Shown here one piece after another: positions 43,167 to 51,718 of a stretch of 64,000 nt of DNA (positions are counted from its first letter, which is position 1; each line of letters begins with the position of its first letter). Made by a program: the position numbers and the translations under genes. Source of the DNA: Maribacter sp. MJ134 (GTDB taxonomy: Bacteria > Bacteroidota > Bacteroidia > Flavobacteriales > Flavobacteriaceae); assembly GCF_003970695.1 (NCBI RefSeq), contig NZ_CP034570.1, positions 2,542,001 to 2,606,000 on the forward strand, in the 5' to 3' direction. Below the pieces are notes generated by a model, which ran no database searches, was not told where the DNA came from, and saw only the letters and a program-made list of their open reading frames with translations.

Positions 43167-43811
43167 TTAAAATGTGTTACGATAATAGATTCCGAAACTC
43201 GATTTTCGAATTGGTTCAGTTCCGTATTGGTCAAAGTCCACCCCAAGTCCAAGTTGATGGTCTTTATAGGCTGCGCCCAAACGTAGTTGTTGGAAGCTTC
43301 TGGAGTGTGATTTGAACGTATCCCAAACGGTTAAGAATTGTCCATTCAACCACAGGGATAGATTTTTGGTAAGTCGCTTTTGTATCTGAAATTGGGTAAA
43401 TACCTCCCCAAGGCTTGCATCTTTCTTCTCTGAATAGGCTACTGTAGGAATGACCACTAGCAAAGCTCTCGAATTCTTAAGGGTGAACTTAGCCGAAAGC
43501 CTTTCTGAAAATCCTCCAAAGCTGTTATAGTACAGGGAAGGTCCTAAAGCAATAATTTCATTGATATTCCAGAATGCTGTGGGCTGAACACCGACTTCAT
43601 CAAATATTTGATTTTCTTCTTCTCTATATTTCTGAAAGAAGGCGAGGGTGGCAATACTTAGATTACTATTGGCATTGATCGGATAATTAGAGAATAAGGT
43701 GAAGTCTGTTTTCTCAAACCCTGAAAACAATTCCAGTTGAGTAAACTGTGCTTGCAGAGTACTTACAAAACCAATTAAGAATGTTGTCGATATGAGTTCT
43801 ATTCTTTTCAC
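43167..43811 (-). CDS. Exported beta-barrel-like protein, uncharacterised
   Basis: 214 residues with an N-terminal signal peptide ending at LQAQ (about residues 1-21). The rest alternates hydrophobic and polar residues as in small outer-membrane beta-barrels (LWLNGQFLTVWDTF, LGLGVDFDQYG, and a final aromatic: YRNTF). I do not recognise a named family. First structural gene after the Crp/Fnr regulator (53-bp gap), 12 bp before the DoxX gene. Confidence 0.7.
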   Translation of the reverse strand: MKRIELISTTFLIGFVSTLQAQFTQLELFSGFEKTDFTLFSNYPINANSNLSIATLAFFQKYREEENQIFDEVGVQPTAFWNINEIIALGPSLYYNSFGGFSERLSAKFTLKNSRALLVVIPTVAYSEKKDASLGEVFTQFQIQKRLTKNLSLWLNGQFLTVWDTFKSHSRSFQQLRLGAAYKDHQLGLGVDFDQYGTEPIRKSSFGIYYRNTF

Positions 43812-43864
43812 ACTTCAAAATTCCGACGGGGCGGTGTGAAAAAAAATGAACTAGTTTAAGACTT

Positions 43865-44470
43865 TTACGTTCGGTTGACTTTTGTGATAATTTTGCTCAT
43901 AAATTCTGGTGTAATCCCAATATATCCGGCCAAGTCTTTTTGGGTTATCCTATTGACAATTTGAGGATATTTCTTTTTAAAATTGATATATCTTTCTTCC
44001 GCGGTTAGCGATATTCCATGGTTTGAGCGTCGGATATAACTTATTAAAGACTTTTGATATAAGATGCGATAGAACCGTTCAAATTTTGGAATCTCTCGAA
44101 ACAACAAATCATAATTCTCTCTCGAAATTCCCAGAAGTTCTGAATGTTCAGTTGCTTTAATATAATACCTAGAAGGTTCTTTGGTCATAAAGCTCGACAA
44201 ATCACCAGTCCAGTAATCTTCAATAGCAAACATTGAAATATGAGGTGCTCCATCATCATCTAAGGTATAGACTTTTAAACATCCTTTTGTTATAAAGTAC
44301 TCATACTTGGCAATCTCACCCGCCTGCATCAGAAAGTCTTTTTTCTCTACCTTAACTTCAGTCAACAAAGAGATGTATTTCTTCTTTTCTAACTTCGTTA
44401 AATCGATAAACCGAGATACATTTTTAAGTACAAGCGTATGAGATTCTTTATAATTCAATTCTTGTGACAT
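43865..44470 (-). CDS. Crp/Fnr-family transcriptional regulator
   Basis: 201 residues. A cNMP-like beta-roll (about 20-120) is followed by a short C-terminal HTH (ITQKDLAGYIGITPEFMSKI). The beta-roll lacks the canonical cAMP phosphate motif, as is common in this Bacteroidetes subgroup, so the ligand is uncertain. It lies directly upstream of the barrel protein/DoxX/FMN-reductase genes in the same direction and probably controls them. It is divergent from the LytS-type kinase operon. Confidence 0.87.
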   Translation of the reverse strand: MSQELNYKESHTLVLKNVSRFIDLTKLEKKKYISLLTEVKVEKKDFLMQAGEIAKYEYFITKGCLKVYTLDDDGAPHISMFAIEDYWTGDLSSFMTKEPSRYYIKATEHSELLGISRENYDLLFREIPKFERFYRILYQKSLISYIRRSNHGISLTAEERYINFKKKYPQIVNRITQKDLAGYIGITPEFMSKIITKVNRT

Positions 44471-44662
44471 TTGATTGACTATAATTTAAATAATAAATCT
44501 CAGACTTAGAAATTCGATAATACGATGACTAACTACTCAAAATAGATTTGGAATAGTAATTCTACGACTATCAAAGCTAAACCCTATTTGCGCTCAAACA
44601 CTCTCGAATTCCTCGTCGCATCCATTCTTGCATAAATCTGCATGACATTCACCAAACATCAT

Positions 44663-44691
44663 TTTGCAGACAAATATTCCCAATTTGCAGA
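44663..44691 (+). promoter_or_regulatory. 21-bp-phased direct repeats upstream of LytS-type kinase
   Basis: TTTGCAGA at 44663-44670 and again at 44684-44691, start-to-start 21 bp. Two direct repeats two helical turns apart is the layout of LytTR-domain binding sites. A related set (46730-46779) lies before the gene at 46857. They fall inside the longer frame that starts at 44642, so the GTG at 44756 is preferred as the kinase start. Confidence 0.65.
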
Positions 44692-44755
44692 ACCTATTTT
44701 CTATAGAAAAGGAATACATCGATTTTTACTTAGAATTATTCAGTATTTTAAAATC

Positions 44756-45784
44756 GTGAAAAAATCAATTGTTGTCGGGTTACATATTGGGTTTTGGTTA
44801 TGCTACTTGGTCTTGACCATTGTTTTAGTTGTCCTTTCGTTACGTGGAGAGGATAATAATGCTATTGTAGCTGAAACGACTGAAAGAGTTCTGTATTTTA
44901 CAGTGATTCCTTCTGTTATTTGCTACTATTTATTCTATTTTCTTGTCTTTCCTAAGATTCGTGAAAAGAAGTTTGTGCTCACCATTACGTACGCACTTTT
45001 GTTTGCAATTGGTTCATCTTTAATTGGAAATCTTTTAATCTACATTTTTTTAGGGTTAGAGAGCCTGACGGAACGCGAGGAATCTATTATGGTTGGTATC
45101 GCTTTCAGTTCTTTTGTCTGTTTAGCAACAGGTATCGTAGCACTAATTACCAAAGGGTTCATCACTTGGTACGAAGAATTAAAATTGAAAGAGGAACTCA
45201 AGCAAAAAAATCATGAAATGGAAATGGCATTGGTCAAGTCGCAACTGGATCCACACTTTTTGTTCAATACTTTGAATAATATCGACATCCTTATTTTAAA
45301 GGATGCCACCGAAGCTTCCAAATACCTGAACAAACTGTCGGATATTATGCGCTTTATGTTGTTCGAAACCAAAGCGGACAAAATTCTACTATCCAAAGAA
45401 ATTGAATACATTGAAAAGTACATCGCCCTACAAAAAATAAGAACGGCCAATTCCAGTTACGTCAATTTTGGCATTACAGGTTCGCCAAATGGCAAGACCA
45501 TTGCACCTATGGTTTTTCTTCCCTTTATTGAAAATGCCTTTAAGCATACCACAAATAAGAAATTGGATGATGCGATTACAATTCGCATAGCTATAGATAA
45601 GGAAATCGTGAAATTCGATTGTATAAACAAATTTAATCCAAATAGAAAAATCAGACAGGAGAATAGTGGTTTGGGAAATACACTAATTGAAAAAAGGCTG
45701 AACCTGCTATACCCGGAGAAACACACTTTAGAAGTAGAGAAAGGAAAAGAGCAATATAGCGTTAGATTAACGATTGTTCAGTAA
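44756..45784 (+). CDS. LytS/YpdA-type membrane sensor histidine kinase
   Basis: 342 residues from GTG at 44756 (KKSIVVGLHIGFWLCYL begins the first membrane helix); the alternative start at 44642 would translate a likely regulatory site. Four transmembrane helices (to about residue 137) are followed by a coiled linker, the His_kinase motif QLDPHFLFNTLNNID with phosphoacceptor His167, and an HATPase_c domain with FIENAFKH and GLGNTLIEKRLNLLY. The signal sensed is unknown. The LytTR response regulator starts 11 bp downstream, an obvious two-component pair. Confidence 0.92.
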   Translation: MKKSIVVGLHIGFWLCYLVLTIVLVVLSLRGEDNNAIVAETTERVLYFTVIPSVICYYLFYFLVFPKIREKKFVLTITYALLFAIGSSLIGNLLIYIFLGLESLTEREESIMVGIAFSSFVCLATGIVALITKGFITWYEELKLKEELKQKNHEMEMALVKSQLDPHFLFNTLNNIDILILKDATEASKYLNKLSDIMRFMLFETKADKILLSKEIEYIEKYIALQKIRTANSSYVNFGITGSPNGKTIAPMVFLPFIENAFKHTTNKKLDDAITIRIAIDKEIVKFDCINKFNPNRKIRQENSGLGNTLIEKRLNLLYPEKHTLEVEKGKEQYSVRLTIVQ

Positions 45785-45795
45785 GTTTATAGACA

Positions 45796-46494
45796 ATGAA
45801 ACCACTTAACTGTATCATCATTGAAGACGAGCCATTGGCACTCGAAAGAACTAAACAGTTCGCTCAAAAGGTGCCTTTTCTTGAGCTCTCCGCTACTTTT
45901 GACAATGCATTGGATGGCCTTGCTTTTCTGAAAACCAACAAAGTGGATGTTCTTTTTCTGGATATTAATATGGATGAGTTAACCGGGGTAGAATTATTAG
46001 AAAGTTCGAAAATAGAAAGTCAGGTAATTATTACTACCGCCTATCAAGAATATGCACTTAAAAGCTATGAACTTAATGTAACGGATTATCTATTAAAACC
46101 GTTTACCTTCAATCGGTTTTTGCAAGCCGCCAATAAGGCTTTGGGTAATTTGCATAAAGTAACGACAATCACGCCCCCTGAATTTATTTTCGTTAAGACT
46201 GAAAATCGTCTTGAAAAAATCAACCTTCATGAAATTTTGTACATCGAGGGAATGCGTGATTATCGCAGAATACACACCATCGACAAAAGGATTATGACCT
46301 TGCAAAATTTTAAGGAATTTGAACAAATCATACCGCCCAAATTGGTGTGTAGAGTTCATAAATCCTACATGGTTTCATTAAGTAAAATAGATTCCATAGA
46401 AAGAAATAGAATAAGAATTGCGGACCAACGCATTCCCATTTCCGAAACGTATAAAACCAGTTTTTTTCAGCAAATAAGTAATAGCAAATGGTAA
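45796..46494 (+). CDS. LytTR-family response regulator
   Basis: 232 residues. The receiver domain has IIEDEPLAL (acidic pocket), the phosphorylation site VLFLDINMD with Asp56, and the conserved Thr/Lys positions (IITTAYQEYAL, DYLLKPFTFNRF). The C-terminal LytTR DNA-binding domain follows (FVKTENRLEKINLHEILYIEG through VCRVHKSYMVSLSKI). It is phosphorylated by the upstream kinase and probably binds the 21-bp-phased repeats described at 44663 and 46730. A terminator follows. Confidence 0.94.
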   Translation: MKPLNCIIIEDEPLALERTKQFAQKVPFLELSATFDNALDGLAFLKTNKVDVLFLDINMDELTGVELLESSKIESQVIITTAYQEYALKSYELNVTDYLLKPFTFNRFLQAANKALGNLHKVTTITPPEFIFVKTENRLEKINLHEILYIEGMRDYRRIHTIDKRIMTLQNFKEFEQIIPPKLVCRVHKSYMVSLSKIDSIERNRIRIADQRIPISETYKTSFFQQISNSKW

Positions 46495-46547
46495 ATTCAT
46501 AAAATACTAAGAAAATAAAGCCTCTAAAATAGGTTCTAGTACATCTT

Positions 46548-46585
46548 AGGCGATTGGTTTTTAATTAAAAACTAATCGCCTTTTT
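46548..46585 (+). terminator. Terminator of the LytS/LytTR operon
   Basis: A 15-bp stem with one G-T wobble (46548-46562 with 46567-46581) around a short AATT loop, ending in T's. Confidence 0.85.
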
Positions 46586-46729
46586 ATGTGGATAATTTAT
46601 CCACCACAGCACTTTACGACAAATGAAGGATATCAAAATGATCGTATTGATTTTGACGCTGAAATATTTATAAGACTCTCTTCAGATTTCCTTACTGATT
46701 TATTCAAAATAGCGCTCTGAGCTAAATCT

Positions 46730-46779
46730 TTTGCAGGTTAAAAACACCATTTCGCAGACAACTATACCAAACTTGCATA
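46730..46779 (+). promoter_or_regulatory. Three 21-bp-phased repeats upstream of outer-membrane gene
   Basis: TTTGCAGG (46730-46737), TTCGCAGA (46751-46758) and CTTGCATA (46772-46779), each 21 bp from the next. They match the repeat upstream of the LytS-type kinase (TTTGCAGA, 21 bp). Probable LytTR response-regulator sites for the gene at 46857. Confidence 0.65.
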
Positions 46780-46856
46780 ATAAAGTTTTTGGGTTATTCC
46801 CTTATGCTAATATTTGCCTCATAATCAATTGTTTAATTAGATTAAAATCTATTGTT

Positions 46857-47474
46857 ATGATTAAAAAAACAAATTCAATCAGTAATAAGCTAAACCTAAT
46901 TATTGGACTTGTGACATGCTTTCTATATGGTTCGGTAAATGCTCAGGCTACTGACCGATCATCATTTTTTATTGGCTATGAAACCTTTGAAATGACTATG
47001 AATAAATTTCAAAATTTTGCGGGTGAGATGGGCTACCGTTTTGATGATAAAAATCAAATTAGATTGATGATCGGAGAAGTCAACTTAACTGAAAGACATT
47101 TGTCCAGTAAGTGGGAAGCCGCAGCTGTGGACGGAGACAATGTAGAGGGGTATTTTCGAATCTATGAACTATACTATGACCGGTACTTTGGAAAACGCAA
47201 GAACTTCTATTACAGTGGCAGTATAGCCTATGTCAGGGACGAGTACAACCATCTTATTTCAGACAATAGCCTAGAAAACGAAACAGCGACCGTTGGATTT
47301 GCCATTGGTTATAGAAAAGAAAATTTATTTGGTGTAAAGCATTTATACACCAATATATCAATACCGTTCCGATACTATTTCAATGACATTCCAGAAACGG
47401 AATGGGGTAATACAACGATTTCCGCTCACAAATACGTCAACAATTTTTGGTTTTTCATAGGCTATCATTTTTGA
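46857..47474 (+). CDS. Exported beta-barrel-like protein, probable LytTR target
   Basis: 205 residues from ATG at 46857, which begins a signal peptide (NLIIGLVTCFLYGSVNAQ); a longer frame from 46731 would run through the putative binding repeats. The mature part has alternating beta-strand patterns (GRIYELYYD-like strands; YRFDDKNQIRLMIGEVNLTE) and a terminal aromatic (IGYHF), consistent with a small outer-membrane barrel. No named family. The upstream repeats suggest control by the LytTR regulator encoded just before it. Confidence 0.7.
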   Translation: MIKKTNSISNKLNLIIGLVTCFLYGSVNAQATDRSSFFIGYETFEMTMNKFQNFAGEMGYRFDDKNQIRLMIGEVNLTERHLSSKWEAAAVDGDNVEGYFRIYELYYDRYFGKRKNFYYSGSIAYVRDEYNHLISDNSLENETATVGFAIGYRKENLFGVKHLYTNISIPFRYYFNDIPETEWGNTTISAHKYVNNFWFFIGYHF

Positions 47475-47519
47475 ACAATCCAAAAAATATCACTCAACAA
47501 ATAATAAAAATAATTCACT

Positions 47520-47918
47520 ATGAACACAAAAAATACAGACCCGAAAGTACTCCTATCCACCCTGTGGATCGTAATACTGTTCAATATGATTATTAGAGAC
47601 CTACACGAGTTTTTACGCGAAGGGTACATAGAAGAAATGATGTCACTTCGAATACCTGAGGAAAATATGCTGTTTTACGGTTTTGTGGCTCAAGTACCCA
47701 TACTTATGATACTCTTATCTAGAACATTAAAAGACAAAGCAAATAAGTGGTTTAATACGGTTGCCGGCCTTATAGCGTCACTTGGCTTCCTAAGCACCTT
47801 GCCGACAGCCGATATGGATGATGTTTTCTTTGTCATTGTTGAAAATATTCTGCTTCTCATCGTTCTGCGCATAGCCTGGAAATTACCGATTCATACTAAG
47901 AACCATCAATTGCAATAA
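47520..47918 (+). CDS. Small membrane protein, uncharacterised
   Basis: 132 residues with about four transmembrane helices (ILFNMIIRDLHEFL, FVAQVPILMILLS, VAGLIASLGFLSTL, IVENILLLIVLRIAW) and short polar loops. No signal peptide cleavage site and no known motif. It lies 45 bp after the barrel gene and 3 bp before a short 43-residue frame, so the three may be one operon. Confidence 0.7.
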   Translation: MNTKNTDPKVLLSTLWIVILFNMIIRDLHEFLREGYIEEMMSLRIPEENMLFYGFVAQVPILMILLSRTLKDKANKWFNTVAGLIASLGFLSTLPTADMDDVFFVIVENILLLIVLRIAWKLPIHTKNHQLQ

Positions 47919-47921
47919 GCC

Positions 47922-48053
47922 ATGATCAATAGTATTGATATAGAACATGAAACGCATGATATGCTACGACTTCTCGAAATGGAAAGATACGACCTTGGTT
48001 TTTTATCGCAATTGCCGTTTCCCTTATTGGAATTTATAGACCCGTACGATTAA
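47922..48053 (+). CDS. Possible 43-residue protein
   Basis: ATG at 47922 is 3 bp after the preceding stop codon, a spacing typical of coupled translation. The product starts MINSIDIEHETHDMLRLLEME and ends in LEFIDPYD; acidic and partly helical. No homologue is recognised. The short length and lack of any motif keep this uncertain; it may be a remnant. Confidence 0.35.
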   Translation: MINSIDIEHETHDMLRLLEMERYDLGFLSQLPFPLLEFIDPYD

Positions 48054-48194
48054 GACAAGTACTGCCAAGCATACGATTTTTCTAGCCCAAGCTTTAAAAA
48101 TTTCTTTCTCAGCCAAGTTCATCATATGAATTTGGATAGGAATAGACTTTTCCAAAAATGCTCATTAATCAATTAAAACAAATCAATTAGAGTC

Positions 48195-48446
48195 ATGCAC
48201 AATGCAAATAATAATGTCCAAAAAAAGATAGAAAAATCGGCTCGTTTTCTGATGGTATTCGGTTTAATGGGGCTTACCTCATTGCTCTTAACGGGTTGCT
48301 TCTCAAGTTGGGCACTAAGCCCTCGGGATAAAAGTATAAAAGAATGGGAAGCTCAACATCAGAATAAAAATGAAAAAATTTCTGATTCCGTTCAAGAGAA
48401 TGCCAAAAAACGGAAAAGGCCTAACGATCTAAACTTTAAAGGATGA
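48195..48446 (+). CDS. Small lipoprotein
   Basis: 83 residues. Hydrophobic signal with a lipobox (LLLTGC, Cys35) preceded by a 20-residue basic leader, then a charged tail (WEAQHQNKNEKISDSVQENA). No family recognised. Its stop codon overlaps the next start codon (ATGA), so it is co-translated with the 275-residue gene. Confidence 0.72.
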   Translation: MHNANNNVQKKIEKSARFLMVFGLMGLTSLLLTGCFSSWALSPRDKSIKEWEAQHQNKNEKISDSVQENAKKRKRPNDLNFKG

Positions 48447-49270
48447 AGGCATTTCTGAATTTTAGGGCGGTGCTACCTCTCCTGCTCAGTTTCACGATTA
48501 ATTTAGAGAGACCTGCGGACATCTCAAAAGAGCGCGATAAACTGAATGAGATACTGTTATTGGATTATCGGCATTTATCTGATTTTTCAGAGCAGATGAA
48601 AGCATACGGGATTTCCGAAGTAAGCTTCAAAAATTTGTTTTGGAAAGGCGCATTAAAATCTTTTCATTTTTATCAGTCTCCAAATCTTATGGAACAGTAT
48701 GATATTAACAATGTTCTTAAAAAAAACTTGGTATACCAGTATCATCTAAAACATCAGTTGAAAGTGCCTTCAATGAACACATCAACAAGTGATAAAAGTT
48801 CAGAAGTACTGCATACGTTTTCTGGCGAGTGGTTCGGAAAATGGCAATCTATGGATGTTGAGCATCTTTGGCTTCCTATAAGAAGTTGTAATGTAAAAAT
48901 TGGACTTGGGTATAAAGTCATTGGTTTTCAAAGCTGCTTTACAGGAGACGGATTTGGGTGGAATTATTTGATTCAGAATGGAGAAGAAATAACCATCCTA
49001 GGCCACGTATACCATTTTAATAAGAATGGAGCATTAGATTACGAAAATCCACACTATGCTTTTTTAAATGACCAAAGTCAACTTACGTGGGTATCAGATA
49101 ATCACGTGTATTATGAATTTGTTTGTGAAGATAAAAAATGTGCTTTTGGTAAACATTATGTTATTACAGCTATGCCCTACTCAAACAACGATACATTAAA
49201 GTTTGGCACGCCCGTTCAAGCCATTTATACATCAAGAAATAACGCAAATAAATTAGGTAATGAAAACTAA
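48443..49270 (+). CDS. Uncharacterised protein of lipoprotein/nucleoside hydrolase operon
   Basis: 275 residues, with a short hydrophobic start (FRAVLPLLLSFTI) that may be a signal peptide. The centre (~120-230) is beta-rich with aromatic motifs (FSGEWFGKWQSMDVEHLWLP, FQSCFTGDGFGWNYL). I recognise no domain. It overlaps the lipoprotein gene before it by 4 bp and the nucleoside hydrolase after it by 11 bp, so all three are one operon. Likely exported. Confidence 0.68.
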   Translation: MKAFLNFRAVLPLLLSFTINLERPADISKERDKLNEILLLDYRHLSDFSEQMKAYGISEVSFKNLFWKGALKSFHFYQSPNLMEQYDINNVLKKNLVYQYHLKHQLKVPSMNTSTSDKSSEVLHTFSGEWFGKWQSMDVEHLWLPIRSCNVKIGLGYKVIGFQSCFTGDGFGWNYLIQNGEEITILGHVYHFNKNGALDYENPHYAFLNDQSQLTWVSDNHVYYEFVCEDKKCAFGKHYVITAMPYSNNDTLKFGTPVQAIYTSRNNANKLGNEN

Positions 49271-50276
49271 AATTATCGCAATCTGTTTTATGCTCACAAC
49301 ACTAAGTAATGCCCAAGTCCAAAACGCAGAGAAAGTATGGATAGACACAGATATTGCGATAGGCAAGTTAGGCAGGGATGTGGATGACGGTATAGCCTTA
49401 ATTATGGCCCTTAAATCCGATGAACTGGAAATAGTGGGCATCAGTCTGGTTAGATGGCCAAACTATGGCTACAAGGTCACCCAAAAGCTGCTAGGATGGT
49501 ATAACAATGGGCCTCAAATTCCTGTTTACAGGGGAGTTACATCCACAGATATACGCACCTATCACCAGAATGAAGCTGTAGAAGCCATGGCGGAAGCCCT
49601 GCGAAAACATGAAATGACCATTTTAGCCCTGGGACCGGTGAGCAATATAGCATTGATGCTACAAAGATATCCGGAACTGGCACCGCGCATAAAGAATATA
49701 GTTTGGTGCGCTGGCAGGCAGCCGAATCAAAAGTTTGCGCCAGGTAATGGGAAGGTAAATGTATGTGACTGTAATTTTGAAGAAGATCCCGAAGCAGCAC
49801 AAATTCTAATTTCCTCGGGCGTAAACATCAGTCTTGCCAGTTATGAGCCCGCATCGAATATATACTTATCCAAGACCGATATTGCACCTTTGAGGAAAAG
49901 TGATAATAAAGGAGACCGTTGGTTGTATAAACAGTTGAGTAAATGGTTGAAAATTTGGCGGGTAAGTATTGGGTCTAAAGAAGGGTTTATTCCGTTCGAT
50001 GCCATAACCCTTGGTAGTTTTATTAGGGAAGATTACATGCAGAAATACGAGAACATACCTGTACAGATTTATAAACTTAAAAACGATTCTTGGTTATGGT
50101 CTCTCAAAAAAGTAAAACCCTATCTACTGGTCTCTGAGTCTTTTAAGGGTTCTCATAAGGTCGATTACTTTTACCATACTGATAAAGAGTATAAACAGTT
50201 TATACTTGATTATCTTTTGACTGCAAGTCCGCCATCAAAGGGGGAAATCACCATGTTGGATATAAATAGAAGGTGA
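49260..50276 (+). CDS. Exported IunH-type nucleoside hydrolase
   Basis: 338 residues. A signal peptide (MKTKIIAICFMLTTLSNAQ) precedes the hydrolase. The Ca-binding motif is VWIDTDIAIGKLGRDVDDGIA: the usual DTDxGxDDA is stretched by about five residues between the two Asp pairs. LALGPVSNIALML and the later NEEDPEAAQ-like region also fit the family. It splits nucleosides into base and ribose; the signal peptide places it in the periplasm, so it would salvage external nucleosides. Last gene of a three-gene operon. Confidence 0.83.
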   Translation: MKTKIIAICFMLTTLSNAQVQNAEKVWIDTDIAIGKLGRDVDDGIALIMALKSDELEIVGISLVRWPNYGYKVTQKLLGWYNNGPQIPVYRGVTSTDIRTYHQNEAVEAMAEALRKHEMTILALGPVSNIALMLQRYPELAPRIKNIVWCAGRQPNQKFAPGNGKVNVCDCNFEEDPEAAQILISSGVNISLASYEPASNIYLSKTDIAPLRKSDNKGDRWLYKQLSKWLKIWRVSIGSKEGFIPFDAITLGSFIREDYMQKYENIPVQIYKLKNDSWLWSLKKVKPYLLVSESFKGSHKVDYFYHTDKEYKQFILDYLLTASPPSKGEITMLDINRR

Positions 50277-50604
50277 AACATTTGAAGGATTTATAACACG
50301 GTTTGTTTACAACTATTTGGAGGTGCTTCTTAAATCCAGATTTGTACAATCTGAATGTAATATCACGAGAAAGCCGATCACATGTTGCCGAGGCAATCCA
50401 GCTTTTAAGCAATTATGCATTGAAAAAACCTGTGATAAGTTCGATACCCCTGAAATAAAGCGGAAGAAGGACTGAGTAACTTAATTATTAGGAATAATTT
50501 AAGCAGAAGAAATTTTTATGATTAGGAATATTATTTTCTCTTAGGAACTTTTTGTATCCTTAATCAATGCTTTACATTTTAGTCATAAACTAAAAAAATC
50601 TTAA
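50277..50604. other. 328-bp gap with possible decayed coding remnant
   Basis: No complete gene. A 38-codon stretch ending at about 50460 (VISRESRSHVAEAIQLLSNY in the middle) is open but has no plausible start, so it may be a remnant. Two exact ATTAGGAATA copies (50487-50496 and 50521-50530) and a related TTAGGAACT lie before the Crp/Fnr gene and may be regulatory. Confidence 0.4.
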
Positions 50605-51171
50605 ATGAACGAAATCAGAAAGTTTATTGATAATATCGCTCCAATGAACGATTCTGATTGGCAATTTTTCTCTTCAAAATTGCAGGAAGTACATCTCAAA
50701 AAAAACACGCCTTTATTGAAAATCGGGGAAGTCGAAAACCATCTGTCCTTTATATCAAAGGGAATGGTCAGATTTTTTGTTCCAAGGGAAGTAGACGATT
50801 TGACTTTTGGTTTTTTGTTCGAAAATGAATTTGTCACAGGTTACGATTCATTTTTGACCCGGACCCCTTCTGAATACCAAATTGAAACTTTAACAGATAC
50901 CGTTTTATGGCAAATTTCACACAATGACTTGGAAGAAGTCTACAAAACTACAAGCAGTGGAAATATCATCGGACGAAAAATGGCCGAAAATATGTTTTTG
51001 ATAAAATCAAAACGTGAACTTTCGTTATTGAGCAAAACTGCAGAAGAACGCTATTTGGGCTTATTCTCTGATAGGCCAAAATTGTTACAACAAATCCCAT
51101 TAAAATATATTGCATCATACATTGGTGTAACCCCACAAGCATTAAGCAGGATAAGAAGACGCATTACTTAA
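50605..51171 (+). CDS. Crp/Fnr-family transcriptional regulator
   Basis: 188 residues. The beta-roll domain (KIGEVENHLSFISKGMVRFF) and a C-terminal HTH (IPLKYIASYIGVTPQALSRIRRRI) are clear. This is the short Bacteroidetes type that usually lacks a bound cyclic nucleotide motif. It lies ahead of a DoxX-like gene in the same direction, echoing the other Crp/Fnr-DoxX pair at 43865-42699. Confidence 0.87.
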   Translation: MNEIRKFIDNIAPMNDSDWQFFSSKLQEVHLKKNTPLLKIGEVENHLSFISKGMVRFFVPREVDDLTFGFLFENEFVTGYDSFLTRTPSEYQIETLTDTVLWQISHNDLEEVYKTTSSGNIIGRKMAENMFLIKSKRELSLLSKTAEERYLGLFSDRPKLLQQIPLKYIASYIGVTPQALSRIRRRIT

Positions 51172-51239
51172 CTTGGGTTCATTGTTTTGAGATTGGTCTT
51201 TTCTGACCTTTGGATTTCAATACAAAAATTCTGAAAAGC

Positions 51240-51692
51240 ATGAAACCACTACTAGTACTATTGTTAAGTTTTACAATCTCCATTTTTGTAATTAGAACCG
51301 TCAAAAAAGAATATGATTTTGCCTTATCCGCTAGAATTGCAATGTCAATAATGCTTGTATTTACGGCTATTGGCCATTTTGTATTTACAAAAGGGATGGC
51401 AATGATGATACCTAGTTTTATTCCTTATAAAGAGACATTCGTTCACCTAACGGGCATATTTGAAGTCTTACTTGCAATAGGCCTTTTAATTCCCCGATTT
51501 AAATATATATCTGGTTGGGCACTTATTATCTTTCTGCTGTTGATGCTACCTGCCAATATCTATTCGGCTATAAATAATGTCAACTACCAAAAAGGAACCT
51601 TTGACGGGAATGGTCTTTCCTATTTGTGGTTTCGGATTCCTTTACAAATCTTTTTTATCGTTTGGACTTATATCTGTTCAATCCGAATGTAA
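51240..51692 (+). CDS. DoxX-like membrane protein
   Basis: 150 residues from ATG at 51240; the TTG at 51210 would add ten polar residues before the first membrane helix. Four transmembrane helices, with the family-like HLTGIFEVLLAIGLLIPRF segment. Probably a DoxX/DoxD-like redox membrane protein; function unproven. It follows a Crp/Fnr regulator by 68 bp, the same association as the cluster at 42699-44470. Confidence 0.78.
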   Translation: MKPLLVLLLSFTISIFVIRTVKKEYDFALSARIAMSIMLVFTAIGHFVFTKGMAMMIPSFIPYKETFVHLTGIFEVLLAIGLLIPRFKYISGWALIIFLLLMLPANIYSAINNVNYQKGTFDGNGLSYLWFRIPLQIFFIVWTYICSIRM

Positions 51693-51718
51693 CTTGAGAA
51701 ACAATAATAATTTAAAAC

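Noticed and set aside
46731..46856. N-terminal extension of the outer-membrane gene
   Set aside because: The extra 42 residues precede a perfect signal peptide and would be encoded by the 21-bp-phased repeats, so ATG 46857 is preferred.
50350..50460. Small gene upstream of the second Crp/Fnr regulator
   Set aside because: The open stretch lacks a start codon with an RBS and gives no recognisable product; noted only as a possible remnant.
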